The position numbers and the translations under genes were made by a program. A model generated the notes under the pieces. That model worked only from the letters and a program-made list of their open reading frames with translations, was not told the origin of the DNA and ran no database searches. A DNA stretch of 64,000 nucleotides, taken from Eonycteris spelaea (taxonomy: Eukaryota > Chordata > Mammalia > Chiroptera > Pteropodidae). Every line of letters starts with the position of its first letter. The stretch's first letter is position 1. Where the stretch lies: positions 2,480,001 to 2,544,000 of the forward strand of contig PUFA01000084.1 of NCBI GenBank assembly GCA_003508835.1, in the 5' to 3' direction. Shown one piece after another: positions 26,329 through 39,659 of this stretch.

Positions 26329-27451
26329 TAGCAGTCTCCAAGCTTTTTGGCACCAGGGACCGGTTTCATAGAAGACAACCTTTTCATGGATGGGGGAAGG
26401 GGATGGTTTTGGAATGATTCAAGCACATTGCATTTATTGTGCGCTTTATTTCTATTATCATTACACTGTAATGATAATGAAATAATTATGCAGCTCACAA
26501 TAATGCAGAACCACTGGGAGCACCAAGCTTGTTTTCTTGCAACTCGATGGTCCCATCTGGGGGTGATGGGAGACAGTGACACCCGAAGTGTGTTGCTTAT
26601 GTTCATTCTACTTCATAATCTCATAGTTTTGGTTTCTGTCTGACTACAGAAATCCCTGCTTCACAAAGATGAGATGTCGGAAATGGAGGCTTTTCAGTGC
26701 TTCTGTGGCAATCTCAGGATATTCCACCTTGACTTTAATCCAGAACATATGGAGATTTGAAGTTGTCTCAAACATACTGGTAAGACCACAGTCATTTGCA
26801 GTCTCAAGTAGTTCATCCGTCTTCTAGCCACAGATAAAGACGTTTCACCTGGCTTATTCACAAATGGATCATGGACCCATTCCTTCCCAGTTCAGGGGTC
26901 TTTTATGGTTGGGAAGAAATGCTCAAGCTCTTTTGAAAGCTGAGATAGGTGACCATGCACCAGCTGGGAGAAAGAACGTCCTGGCTCAGGCTCTCTTAAA
27001 ATCCCTGTAATATTTGAAACATCAAAAATCCCAGTGTTCACTCATCATCCCCATAATTCCAGTTTGGCTTTGAATGCAGCCACTTTAACTGCCAACTTGA
27101 ACACAGTCGTTATTCTCCCCTGAAATGACAGATTGAGTTGGTTAAGCAGGTCAAATATGTCATACAAGTTTTGCAACCCATTCTGTGTCACTGAAATGTG
27201 CTGCCAGTAGTGACCGTTTTTCTAGAAGAAATTTCTGGAGCGGCTCTCGTAAGTCAAAAACTCTGGTCAATGATCTACCTTTAGAAAACCATCTCCTTTC
27301 TGTATATAAGAGAAGACGTGTGTGCTGTGCATCCATCTTCTCACAGAGCTGCATGAACAGATGTGAGTTAAGGGCATGTACTTTAATGTGATTAATAATT
27401 TTAATCACATCTTGCAAAATGTTAAGTTCAGATGACATGTTTCAGCTAGCT

Positions 27452-27600
27452 GGCATTTCTCTATAGGTGACACAGTGCGCAGAAATGACCTCTTTGACCC
27501 GAGCAGTGAGATCAGAAAGCCATCCAGTCATGGTAGCCGCTCCATCCATGACAAAAAATGACCACTTCACTTCCTTGATATGTAATCATTCAAAGACTTA
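27452..27600. repeat. Internal direct repeat of the Charlie element, left copy
   Basis: This 149-base stretch repeats at 27896-28067: shared words include CATTTCTCT, TGACCTCTTTGACCC, AGTGA.ATCAGAAAGCC.TCCAGTCA-type text and ATATGTAATCAT.CAAAGACTT. Both encode the transposase CMDGAAA-type block on the minus strand. Confidence 0.8.
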
Positions 27601-27895
27601 ATTCCGTGGCTGTGGTGTGGTTGGCAACAAAAGTGCACAAAACATATCCTCGTGCACATCCTCCTGAAAAATATATTGCACAAAAACAAGCATTGTTGCC
27701 TTGTTGTCAACATCGGTAGACTCATCAAGCTGGATTCTGTGCCGGACTCATTGATCCTCTCTAACAGTTGTGCCTCAATATCCTCTGCTGTTTCATCAAT
27801 TTGTCTAGTTATGGTGCTAGGCAAAATAGGAGCATGTGCCACCTTATGAACTGCAGCCTCTCCTAAAAGTTCATGACAAATGTCCTTAGCAGCAG

Positions 27896-28067
27896 GCAGC
27901 ATTTCTCTGTGGATGACATCGTGCACAGAATCACATTCAGAAGTGACCTCTTTGACCCCAGTAGTGAAATCAGAAAGCCTTCCAGTCAAGGCAGCTGCTC
28001 CGTCCATGCATATACTGACACAAAACGACCAATTCAGTTTTCCTGATATGTAATCATCCAAAGACTT
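27896..28067. repeat. Internal direct repeat of the Charlie element, right copy
   Basis: Second copy of the block described for 27452-27600, about 23 bases longer. It stands where the canonical order would have N-terminal transposase sequence, so it looks misplaced. Confidence 0.8.
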
Positions 28068-28930
28068 GAACTGCTTCTGTTCTTTGTATTCATGTTTTGT
28101 TTCTTTTGAAAAAATCCAAAGGCTTGCTTTTTAATGCAGGGTGCTTGGCCTTTGTGTGGTGAAGCAGTTTTGAAGGTTTCATGGCTTCGCTGGATAGCAG
28201 GTTGCCATATGTTATATATAGGACAGGCTTGCAGAATGTGAATCATCTGTTGCAATTCAAGTAGGACTCTTAGTATTTTCTTTTAAATGCAGCTTTCTTT
28301 TTATTGGCGGTTTTAGGGTCTTCCAATACATTTGTTTTTTTACTCCTTTTGGCTAGCGTTAGCTTGTGGCCTTTCCAAAACCATGACTGAGACAAGTGTG
28401 CATGCAGGAAAGAGGTGTGGATGAAAGTAGTAAATAGAATAATGGGCGGGCCATGCATACGCTAAAATATGTGGCAGATTCTGACTTAAAGCTTGCCACC
28501 AGATGCAGCTTAATTGTCACTTGCCACTCACACACTGATAGGGTTTTGATATGAGTCTGCAAGCAACCAATTTATTATGGTCTCTGTGCAGTTAAACCTC
28601 TCTGCTAATGTTAATCTGTACTGGCAGCTGCTGCCCGGCACTAGCATCGGTGCCTCAACTCCACCTCAGATCATCACGCTTTAGATCCTCATAGGAGCTT
28701 GATCTTTATTGTGAACTGGCATGTGAGGGGTCAAGGTTGTGCACCCCTTATGAGAATTAATACCTAATGATCTGAGGTGGAGCTGAGGTGGTGATGTTAG
28801 TGCTGGGAAGGGGTTGCAAATACAAATGAAGCTTTCCTTACTTGCCTGCTGCTCACCTCCCGCTGTGAGGTCTGGTTCCTAACAGGCCACAGACCTGTAC
28901 TGGTCCATGTCTCTGGGTTGGGGACCTCTG

Positions 28931-30559
28931 TACTAATGGGTACAAACTGACTTTCAACCCATGGGTTTTGACATACAATATTTTTACTACTGCTATTTTC
29001 TAGATATTCCAATATCTTAGTCTTGATTTCTTCTCTGTACTGGGAGTTAAAAATTTCATCTTTTACAAGCTAGTAATTTTGTTTTTGTTGCTGTTGTTTG
29101 TATTTCTAATTGTATTATAATATGGTAAGAAAATATTATCTGCAATGGTATAGCATTTTATATATGAATTTGTGGTGGTGTTTTTAAAAATATATAAAAA
29201 ACTTTTGCAAATGTTCTTTGAGAATATCATATTACCTATTAATCACAAATTGTATATATGTAATGCATATTAATCGATATCATGTTTTTAGATTATTACA
29301 TATTTTTATTATGAGCTAAGGGAAGTGAATTAAAATGTCCTATTATTATTCTCTATCTTTGATTTTTCCTTAAACTTGCTGAAGTCTCGGTTTTGTATTT
29401 TAATGTTATGTTAATTTGTGGCTTAAAGAATGATAACGGCAATATACTAACTGTTAATTATATTCTTTATTATCGAAAATGCTTCTCTCTGTCACATTTA
29501 ATATATTAATTCTTTGAATCAAACTTGTTTGATATGGCTATAAAAATTGCAGCTTTCCCTGCATTAGCATTTGCCTGGTTTATCTTTGTCCTTTTACTTT
29601 GAATATTTTGATCCATTTATCTTAGATATATCTATTGTATATGAGCTTTAGTTTTGTCTTTGTTTTTGGCTAATACAGACTTAGCATCCATTTTTATAGA
29701 GGAGTTTACCTCAATTACATTTATCAATTTCTATTTTACATTAATCAGCAATTACTTTGTGTTTTTAACTTTTATTTGAACACATCTTACTGTTTTTTCT
29801 TTCCACTTCCACTTCTTTCCACTTGAAAATCATATAGTATTTTCTTTTATTTCTTTGATTCTTAGGTTTATAATTTAAATAATACACTCATATCTTTATT
29901 TCCTACTTTTTAATTTTAAAAGTGAACATTATATATTAAATTTCTTTTCTAAAAGATGAGGAAATTAGTTCATACTCCTACCTCTTCTCTACTCCTACCC
30001 TTTGACTTCTGTTGTAATGTGGGAATTTTGGTCTAATTCATTGTTATATTATTTTCAAATAGTGTATTTTTTTTTCTCTCAGTGTCTATCATTTCCCTTC
30101 TTTTCTTTAAACATCACTCACACATTTATTTCACTATAATTCAATAATTCCATAATCCATGGCATTCAGTTTTTACTCAAGTCGTTTCATATTATGGATT
30201 CTTTGTTCCCAAGTATTGTTTTTGTTTTATTCAATCTTTGGTTAGATTCCTCCATCATGTTGATTTATAAGAATTTATATTTTTTATATGTCATGATTTG
30301 TTTAAGAATGTCGATCTTTACCTTATTATGTTCAAAATGATTTAAATGCATGTAAAATCTGGATTAATATTTTTTTCTTTATCCACTCAGAATTCAGAAC
30401 TTATAGATATCATTCTTATGTCTAGTTGGAAGTAAATGTTCATGTCCAAAAATCTGAGGACAATTTTTTTACTCTTCATAAGTGAACTGCTTTTCCTTTT
30501 CTATCAAAATTCCATAATTAAATTGAAGTCTAATCTATTAATCAGGAAACTTTCAATGA
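28931..30559 (-). mobile_element. Old L1, part right of the Charlie insertion
   Basis: Antisense L1 ORF2 5' text: TGTCCTATTATTATTCTCTA, TCAAACTTGTTTGATATGGC then TATAAAAATTGCAGCTTTCC, and CATTTGCCTGGTTTATCTTTG. It continues the L1 seen at 24140-26328. Confidence 0.7.
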
Positions 30560-30990
30560 AAAGAACAGAAATTAAATTTGAACTGGCATGAACAAAAAGA
30601 GGGATTTGAAAGCTCACACGGATGAACTGGGAAAGGTAGGAATATTGTTACTCTTAAGGATGACTGGAAAAATTATTCAAATGTTGTTAGGTTTTTCTTA
30701 TTTGTTTCTATTCTGTGCTTTGTGCTATGTGCTAAATTTATTACTTCCAACTAAAGACTTATATGGGACATTTGATTATTAGCATCTCCAGGTACATAGT
30801 CTCAAGGCTTAGCAATGAAAAAGGAAAAGCTATTCTCTCCTAGCTCCACTTTAAAAAAATATAAGATCTCTGATTGGTGTGAGGGTCACTTCCCATATGG
30901 ACAGAATTAACTAGCTCTGTGATCTTCCCTCTACAAAGTACTGAGGGTGATTTGATGGAGAATTCCCATTTTAATGGATTGGGAAAAGTA
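30560..30990. repeat. Possible ancient interspersed repeat, family not named
   Basis: GAACTGGCATGAACAAAAAGA near 30580 and ATCTCTGATTGGTGTGAGGG near 30867 occur in the order of a common old mammalian repeat that I cannot name safely. The frame at 30588-30782 is probably chance. Confidence 0.3.
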
Positions 30991-33059
30991 TATTTCAAAA
31001 ATCTGAGGGTTATTTTAATCAGAAGAATAAATAATTGAGCAATTCATTCAGTAAATTCATCAGTATATTACATTATTTGAGATTTTGGTTTAATTTTTTA
31101 CTGGAAAACAGTATAGATTTGTAACCTACAGATCAGATGTTATTTCCCTTCATGATAACTTTCTTCTATTAAGTCCCTTCACTTTTACTTGGGTTCCTGG
31201 CCTTCCTTGCAAATATATATATCATTTTCTTATGCCTAGACATTCAACCTTTTCTTCATTGATGACCCTTCAATATAATGCTATAGGCATTCTCTTCATT
31301 CCCAAAGGTTCATCAAGGTATTTTGTTAAATAAAAGATAGTGTTAATTTAAATATCACCATTATAATGTTGTTTTAAAAAAAATTTAGTTGTGCAGAAAA
31401 CTAAGTATTCAAGCTCATGGATCTGAGTTGGGCTTGGTTGAGTATGAGGTTTTTGAACCTGCTTTCTGTATTTGGAAATTAAGAAGCTCAAAGATCTTTT
31501 TTACATCTTGAACACTTTTCATCTCTTTTTTGTCGAGACTAGAGAGATTTTACCAATACAATTCTCAAAAATTGTAAAATTTCTACGTGTTTGATTCTAG
31601 TCAATTTCATCCAGTAGCAACAATCGCAATTATTTCTGAGACATGCCTCTCATTTGAATTGCAATAATAGTTTCCCTGGATGTAGAAAATGTCTGGGAGA
31701 CCAACTTTTAAGCTTTTTAGGAGCCCCCTTATTTTCCAGCTAAAATGATCTACTAAGTGTTCATTTAATTCTTTCAGAGGTTTTAAAATAGTATTATAGC
31801 CCTACATTTAATTTTGCCATAACCTGAAGCTATATCTTATTGGAAGTACCAGAGGATTGTTCTTTCCCCTAAGGCTATATTTTAATAACCATGTATTTCA
31901 TATGGCAAAAAAGTTTAATTTTCCAATTTTATAATACTAGCATTTCTGGGTTCTTCGTTTTCCCTCTCAATTCTATTTTTACCTTGCCAGTTTATTCCTG
32001 TCTTATAAAACTGCATCAAATGCAGTTTGCAGTGACCACCTCAGAATTTCAACAGTCACCTCAAAATCTAAATCAACATGACAAATTCATTAGATTTATT
32101 CTCTGTTCTTCTCATTATTGTGAATGAAAGTTTTGCTGAATATTTAGCTACTACATGGCATAGGTTGACATTTTCCCCACTTCTTATAACTTTCCTCATA
32201 ATTTTTCTAGCCTCGTATCACAGTGTGCTTGTTACATGCTGTCCAGTTCCCAAATCATTGCCACCAGTTTTCAGGTTTTGTTATAGCTGCTCTCCTTGGT
32301 AACAATTGTCAGAATGATGCTGTGTTACCATCTACCCTAAAACTTTGTGCCTTATAACAATAAGCATATTTCCTTATTCATGCCATTGTGAAATTATCTA
32401 TAATTTCATTGATTTAGACTGGGTTTGGCTCCAAGATTAAGATTAGATCCAGGTCTGTATACTGTGGCCCTCATTCCTCATGGATCAGCAATTATCTGAG
32501 GCGTGATTTTTTTTAAGGCAAATCCACATATGTGAACACATTTCAAGCTTTTGATTATGTCACATATGCTAACTTTTTTTTTTTTTGCCAAAGTACGTTG
32601 ATTGGCCAAATTCAGAGAAAAAAGGTGAGTAATTATACTCTGCATGCCACAGAAGTATGACAATGATATGGATCTATATAATAGAGGGGCATGAATAATT
32701 TAGAGCTATAATTCAATCTCCACAGACAACATTTTTGTTGTTAAGATGAATTTAATAGACAACTTCTAACATCATAATATTTTATTCCTGATGCGTATTA
32801 ATCAGGACTTAGTTATATTCAAAATTCTTGAAAGTAGAGACCATTAAGAGGAATGTTATTTAATTTTCATGTTAATGCCATGTAGATTTTTGTAGATTTT
32901 TGTATATCTTCTTATGTATTATTGTGACTTATCATATCCCTATGACTCTGGCTTTCCTCTTTCTAATGAAAGCTAATCAGAACCCTTTTGGGAGTAATTG
33001 TTGAAATTCCAGTATTTCACAGGATGATAACAACAGTCTAAGTCAAGATTTCTACACAC
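30991..33059. other. Intergenic, mostly unassigned
   Basis: No gene is recognised. At about 32325-32510, AAACTTTGTGCCTTATAAC and the following GATTTAGACTGGGTTTGGCT resemble an antisense MaLR LTR end, at low confidence. Confidence 0.35.
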
Positions 33060-35749
33060 CAAAACTATCCATAGAGATAAAAAATGAATAAATAAAACCA
33101 CCCAGGACTTATGCCTACAGCATAACTAGGACATAGAGAACACTACAAACCTTAAGTCACTGCTAAGTAGGATAATAAACCCTCAAATTAGATAGATGTT
33201 CAAGCTTATGAGGAGGGATAGGATAGTAAGGAGATCTAAGAACGAGGCAACCAAGAGTAATAGAACACAAATAAAATTACCCTCAGAAAGTGAGTCCTAC
33301 ATTTGGTGAGAAAATATTAAAGATAAGTTTATTACCAGTAACTCATAGACAAGTTATTAAAGAATTGAAAGCAATTCTTTGTGTGAGACTCAAGTGACAG
33401 GCTCAGGAACACACTGCTTCTGGTAAAAAGAGACAAAGGAGTTTCATCCTTTCGAGACTTTATAGTTACGATGATAAAAAAATAAAAAAAAATAAATGTT
33501 AAAGTATATTATTAAGAAACTCAAGCGAAAGAAGTGTGTATCAAAGATTGTGTATTCAGCCAAGCTTTCTGTTTAATATTGAGGGTGTATAAAAATAGCT
33601 TTATTCTGTAGAAACCAACCAAACAAACAGAATCAGGAAATTAGAAAACTCAGCTAACTGCTCCTAAAAGACTATAGTTTACTATATTAAGAGAAAAGAA
33701 CATACTCAACTGCAGAATTAGTAAGCTACCTAAAGCCTTCTGTCATGTCTGCATATAGCTATTTGCTAGTCCCAGCAGATAAGTCATCACAAATGAAGAG
33801 GTCACCTCTGTCCATACAAAGCTATATAGGAAGAAAATAGAAAACAACAATAAAAATTTTGAGCTCGTGAAAACTTTTCCAAAAGAACATTCATGAAGCA
33901 GAAGGAAACTATAATACATAACACCCGAACGTAAATTAAATGTGCTTTAAAAAGCATTTGAAAATATGTAAAAACAAATCAGAAATTTTAAAGCTCAGAA
34001 AAATTTTTTTTAAAAAAATTTGAAAACTTTTAAATAGAACCATAATCAGAAATAAAATCAAAGGAAAAGATAAATAAGAAATCAAGACAGTATGAGGTAC
34101 CCAAAGGGAATAGAATAAATTTATTACATAAAAAAATATTGAGAAAAACATGAAATAGCCAAAAGGACATAAAGACAATAAAGAAAGTGGTATAAAAGGA
34201 TCAGAGTAAAAGTGATTGATAAATAAATTGGGGAAATAAAGACCTAAGATACATATAATTTTAGTTTCTGGGGGGAAAAACCCCGATAACAATGGAATAG
34301 AATTATTTTTTAAGTATTGTTCATGAAAATTTCTGTGTATCAAAGATCTGACTTTACATACTAGAATTGCCCACTATTTCTGGAAACACTTGGCCAGAAA
34401 AAGATAACTCCAAAACATATTATAATAGAGTTCTTAGAAATTAATATTAAAGGTAAACAAAACAAAACTTCAGGGCTCTAGACAAAAAGACCAAGTCATA
34501 CACTAAGTGAAGAAAATTAATATTGGCATTATATTTGTTAACAATATACAAAACAAAACAACAGAGTGACATTTTTTAGAAAATCTAGGAAAGAAAGTGT
34601 GAACCCAAGGATTTTATTTCCAGCCAAGCTGTCACAGAATATTAAAATTACAATAAGTACGATTTAACCTGTAAGCACCTTCCTGAGGCCCTCCTGAGGT
34701 ATCTACTAGTAGACAAATAATTTCTATCCAAACTAAATAATTTCTGGGGAGGCCAGCAAAAGAAATTATCATGGTTGCTGTAATTCCATGATATGACTGA
34801 TGTGTTTGATTTCAATTCTGTCCTGTCATTTTATATTTCCCATGTAACGTGTCATATTTAGAGTGTTCCCCTTTTTTTTTTCTTTAAAAGCAAAGTGGTA
34901 ACAAGAAGGAAACTTACATGAATAGCATACGTTCTGTCAATGCAGATGTAATGTGGCTAAAAAGTGAAAGAAGATAAGAAAAAAAGAAACATAGACTCAG
35001 CCTATTGATTATTCTATAGTAATAGGAGTCAAATGAAAACAATTAAAGGTAAAAGCCAAAGAGCTAAGTAGAGAAGTAAGAAATACAAGGTGTTGCAAAA
35101 GGTACACATATCAAACTAAACATTTGAACAAAAATTAAAAATAAAAATCTTAAATGCCAAAAGGAATAAGAGTAAAAAGTAAGGCCATGCAAAGAAAGTT
35201 ATGTAAAAATAAAATGTTATGCAAAATAAAGGTTATTAAGATAATTTCATATAACTAATCCAAACATACCACTACAATGTGAATGAGCTCAAATCATATT
35301 AAAATGACTTAAATTTCCTTGCAAAGGAAATCCAACTTTCTACTTATAAACTCTGGATAAAAACAGCTATTTGAAAACACATATTGTGGAGATGGCAAAA
35401 ACAGACTGAAACAATTCTTGGAAGGAGAAAAAACTGAGTGAATGTCTTCTTTTATGACTTTTTGCCTGGAGAAAGGCCATAGTCATATCCATGCTGCATT
35501 GGGTTGTACAAACTTGGCTAGAAACCTAAAGTATTACTGACATGACAAATCAGAGGGCAAAGTTCTGGGTTATCACCACTACTGAAAAGAAAAAGGAAAA
35601 TCCTGAAAAGGAGAGAGCTCCAGATGGGAAGACCCAATATCTGTTTATAAACTCTGCCCAAATCTCCGTCTGACATATCAACTATGAAATACACAGGACA
35701 CACTCCAAAAAGTCCAATAAGACTTCAGCAGTAAGATTAAAAACACTGA
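33060..35749 (+). mobile_element. Old L1/HAL1-like region, sense, heavily decayed
   Basis: A-rich on the plus strand, with an ORF1-like ending: CCAAGGATTTTATTTCCAGC then CAAGCTGTCACAGAATATTA at about 34607-34640, and a similar shorter stretch near 33548-33575. No intact frame survives. The minus-strand frame 33936-34343 is only the T-rich complement. Confidence 0.45.
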
Positions 35750-37207
35750 ATTGTTTAATTGATGTTCTTATTCTTTGTTACTGGTTTTGTCTTCCACTCT
35801 TTTCTGCCTTTTGTGATTTTAAATGAGCATTTTATATAATTCTGTTTTCTCTCCTTTCTTATTATATCAGTTATACTTTTTATTTTTATTTTTTTTACTT
35901 TTTTTAGTGGTTGCCTTAGAGTTTGCAATATACATTTACAACCAGTGCGAGTCCACTTTCAAATAACACTGTACCACTTCACTTCATGGGCAGTATGAGT
36001 TCCTTATCATAACACAATAATCCTAGTTTCTTCCTCTTGTGCTTTATATCATTGCTATCATTCACTTCTCTGATATATAAGCATAGATAGATGATGATAA
36101 AAAGATGGATAGATAAATGTACATACGCATACATAACCAAATACATTTTTGCTATTATTATTTTGAATGAGCTTTTATGTGAGGCTAATTAAGAATAAGA
36201 AAAGTAAACGTTTTTATTTTATCTTTACTTGTTCATTCTTTGATGCTCTTCCTTCCTTTATGTAGATCTGAGTTTCTGACCTATTTCATTTTCCTGTTCT
36301 CTAAAGAATTTTTTTTTTAAAACATTTCTTGCAAGGCAGTTCTACTAGCAACAGATTTCTCAATTTTTGCTTTTCTGAGAAAGTTTTCATCTGTCACTTT
36401 TGAAGGCTAACTCTTCAGGTCATAGTCTCTTAGACTGCAGTTCTTTTTTGCTCTCAACACTTTAAATATTTTCCTCCACTCTCTTCTTGCTTGCATGGTC
36501 CGAAGAATTCAGGGGTGAAGTAATTCTTGTCTTTGTTCCTCTATAAGTTGGGTGTCTTTTCTCCTCTGCATTCGTTCAGAATTTTTTTCTAAGCTTTGAT
36601 TTTCTGTAATTGGAATGATATTCTAAGGGTTAGTGTTTTTGCTGTTGTCGTTTATCCTGCTTGGTGTTCCCTGAGCTTCCTTGATATGTGGTTTGGTTTC
36701 TGACATTAATTTGGGAAAATTCTCAGTCATCATTGTTTCAAATATTTTTTTCTGTTTTTTTTTCCCTCTTCTCCTTCTGATATTTCTCTTGTGTGTATGT
36801 TACACCTTTTGAAGTTGTCTCACAGTCTTTGAATATTTTTTTTCTGTTTGTTTCTATCTTTTTTCTCTTCGTTTTTTCAGATTTCCAGGATTCTGTTGAT
36901 ATATCATATAGCTCAGTTTCTTTCCTCAGCTGTGTCCAGTCTGCAAATAAGCCCATCAAGAGTATTGTTTATTTCTGTTATAGTAGTTTTTATCTCTGGC
37001 GATTCTTTTTATCTTTTTCTTAGGAGTTCCATCTCTCTGTTTACATTACCCATCTGTTTTTATTTTATCCATTAGAACCCTTAGCACATTGATCATAGCT
37101 GTTTTAAAATCTCAGTCTGATAATTCCAACATTTCTGCCAAGTCTGTTTCTGATACTTGCTCTATCTCTTCAGATTGTGTTTTTTTGTGTGTGTGTTTTG
37201 GTATATC

Positions 37208-37238
<31 letters not shown>

Positions 37239-38250
37239 GGTAGCCAGACATGAGGTACTGGGTAAAAGGAACTACTATAAATATGCCTTTAGTAATGTAA
37301 TGGTGAGGTTTAGGGGAAGGAGAGGCATTTCACAGTCCTGTGTATAGATCTCGTCTATGACTCTGGGCTGTGAACTTCACGAGTGTTTCACAGTTTTGTT
37401 TTTGTTTAGTTTAGTTTTGTTTTTCCCACCCTCTAGGTAGGAAAGATTGACTAGGATGAGCTGGAGTTGGGTATTTCCCATCCCTGGGTTTGTTACACTC
37501 TGAAAATAGACCAGCAGGTTAGACTTTTTAACTAGTTTCTCCTAAGGACAGGTTTTGTTAAGAAGAGTAGAATGCTCTGGAGTATTTAAAAATGGTTCAT
37601 TTTCCTCTCACCAGTAGCAAGAAGGGATTTTTCTGTGATATTTACTGTGGGAAACTTGTTGAACTCTTAGAGGTAAAACTTACAATATTGTGGGGGTCCC
37701 CCTAGACTGGGCCCTTGGAGTTTTAATTCTCATAGTTATGTGCACTGAGCCTCCAGCAATCCATTAATTACAATTATGGTTTGCCTAACATAATGCTGGT
37801 TCCTGTGATGGTTTCAACTAGTGATTCTCAGCTCTGGAAAGATGTGCCTCCCTGTATTTATCTGTCTGTTTTTCCAATTGTGGGGACTGCTATTTGACCT
37901 ATATCCTCCTCTCTCTTAAGGGTCAAAGAAGAGTTATTGATTTTTTCAGTCTGTTCAGCTTTTTATTTGTTGTTAGGACAGAGTGGCAACTTCCAAGCTC
38001 CTTATATGTGGAACCTGAACCCTGAAGTCTTAATATGCTCCTTTCATGTGGAACTGAAATCCCTGCCATTAGGGTTTTAATTTGCATTTTGCTGATGACA
38101 AATGATGTTCAACACTTTTATGTACTTATTCACCATTGTTTTATTTTGAAATGTTGGTTCAAATCTTCTACCATTCAGTTCAAATCTTTTACTATTTTTC
38201 ATTGCATTGTGTGCATTTTTACTTTGTATAATTCTGCAGATACATTGTAA
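35750..38250 (-). mobile_element. Old L1M-type element, antisense
   Basis: Antisense L1M text is recognisable: AGTGGTTGCCTTAGAGTTTG, GTTCCCTGAGCTTCCTTGAT, TTTGGGAAAATTCTCAGTCA, GTATGTTACACCTTTTGAAG and AGCCAGACATGAGGTACTGG. A 27-base poly(T) interrupts it at 37212-37238. Overlapping open frames near 36738-37075 are chance frames in it. Confidence 0.7.
37212..37238. repeat. Poly(T) run of 27 bases
   Basis: An uninterrupted T-run within antisense L1. L1 sequence appears to continue on both sides, so it is more likely an expanded run than a separate retroposon tail. Confidence 0.7.
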
Positions 38251-38289
38251 ACTTAGGTAAGAGAAAAATTTTCCTAGGAAGCTGAAATT

Positions 38290-39515
38290 GAATAAAAATA
38301 ATTCTGTTGCAAGCAGAGGTATAATAGACTAGTTTCAGAGGATAATGATAAAAGTTAAACAAAAATATTCCCTCTACAGAAAAGCACCAAACCTAAGTGC
38401 TCCAAAAGAGGATTATGTGAAATGGTTAATATCTAGATGATGACCCTAATGCTACATAAAGTGTTCCAGAGTTTCAAAAGTGAAGGAAAACATCCCAATT
38501 ACTTCATATGAAACAAATATAACATTAATTGCTGAGTCTAATGGTAGCAGAAAAAAATAAAAAAAAACAAGTATTACGTGTGAACACTGATGCAAATATT
38601 TTAAATAAAATATTAGCAAATGGAATTGAACAGTTTCATAGGAAAATAATACATCATGACCAAGTGAGGTTTATTCTTAAAAGGTAAGGATGGCTCAATA
38701 TTTGGAACTCTTTACTTATCTCTTCATACTGATGAAGATAATTTCTTCATATTAATTTCTGAGGAAGAAATCATAGTTTCTCAGAAGGCCTTTGACACAC
38801 TGATACCCATTTCTTCTGATAACATTTGATGGAATAAGAATGCACAGACACACTCACACAAACACGTACACATATGGTAGAAACATTCATACTGAGATAA
38901 AAAATAAGGCAAAGATGCTTACTTCTCTGCTATTATTTAACATTGTTGAGAATGTTGACCAATTAGAAAAGAAGTAAAACTATATCTATTTGCAAGTGAT
39001 TGTACAATATTTCCTGGAAATACAAGAGAATAAATTATAAAATAAATTTATATAATAACATTCTATAATGTAAAAGAAAATTAAAATTAGCATAGAAAAA
39101 ACAGTAGCCTTTAATGGCAAAAACAATAACCAGTAAAAAGATATAATAGGCCCCATATAAGCAGCAATAAAATACATAAAATGCTTAGGAGAAAACACTC
39201 ATGAAAGACACAAAAACAGACTTGAACAAAAGTAAAAACATTCCTTGTTTGGGGATTCAACCATGTGTATGTCAATTTTCTTTAAGTTGATATATGTACC
39301 TAATGAAATTTCAATAAAATATCTTGTAGCTATGTAACTAATAATGAGAAATTCACATGGAAAAATAAACACGAAAGAATAATAATGAAATCTTGAAAAG
39401 CTATGGCATGAGAGGTTTGGGGGGGCAGTGGGGGGGCTTATCAGTTACTAAAACATAATGCCTTTCTGTAATCAAAACAGTTGTGTATTGGCACATATAT
39501 ATGGGTTTATTTCTG
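38290..39515 (+). mobile_element. Old L1, ORF2 middle part
   Basis: Degenerate sense ORF2 is visible: AAAATATTAGCAAATGGAAT, CATGACCAAGTGAGGTTTAT, AAGGATGGCTCAATATTTGG, TGAAAGACACAAAAACAGAC and CTGTAATCAAAACAGTTGTG. Many stops and gaps are present. Confidence 0.75.
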
Positions 39516-39650
39516 GGTTCCCGATTCTGTTTCATTGGTCTGCATGTCTGCTTTTCTGCCAATACCATTCTATTTTGATTATTGTAGCTTTGCCTTATGA
39601 TTTGAAGTTAGGGAGTGTGATAACTCCAGCTTTTTTTTTTTAATTTGAAA
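39516..39650 (-). mobile_element. Younger L1, inverted 5' segment of the same insertion
   Basis: Antisense ORF2 text (TTTCATTGGTCTGCATGTCT, TTCTATTTTGATTATTGTAG) lies directly left of the sense 3' segment, with a T-run at the junction. The inverted-then-sense order is the signature of twin priming. Confidence 0.75.
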
Positions 39651-39659
39651 ACATTTATT

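Larger units (their letters stand above)
26400..28260 (-). pseudogene. hAT-Charlie transposase relic
   Basis: Reading right to left, recognisable pieces are the VSICMDGAAALTGRLSDF block (about 28020-27965), AKDICHELLGEAAVHKVAH, the RINES end of the next block (about 27750), a KSLNDYISRK piece (about 27570-27600), NILQDVIKIINHIKVHALNS, RRWFSKGRSLTRVFDLREPL (about 27285-27230), and the C-terminal ISNTLRVSLSPITPRWDH (about 26600-26545), where hAT dimerisation sequence lies. The acidic DESTD-type catalytic word is present but out of frame, with a shift near 27745 and another near 27610. Stops interrupt the C-terminal half. The CMDGAAA block occurs twice because of an internal direct repeat. Known: hAT transposases cut and paste DNA with a DDE-type RNase-H fold. 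Inferred: no function remains. Domesticated relatives exist in mammals, but the frame breaks here argue against domestication. Confidence 0.88.
26329..28930 (-). mobile_element. Full-length, inactivated hAT-Charlie DNA transposon (MER1/Charlie3-like)
   Basis: The left end TAGCAGTCTCCAAGC and the reverse complement of the right end, CAGAGGTCCCCAACC, match at most positions and define the terminal inverted repeats. The 8-base flanks TTCTAATG (26321-26328) and TACTAATG (28931-28938) agree at 7 of 8, the expected hAT duplication. The 2.6-kb body carries a broken minus-strand transposase. It sits inside antisense L1, so it inserted after that L1. The short MER1-type copy at 61401-61624 shares its ends. 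Confidence 0.92.

Noticed and set aside
36738..37075. Overlapping frames on both strands near 36.8 kb
   Set aside because: They lie in antisense L1M sequence and reflect its A/T-biased composition.
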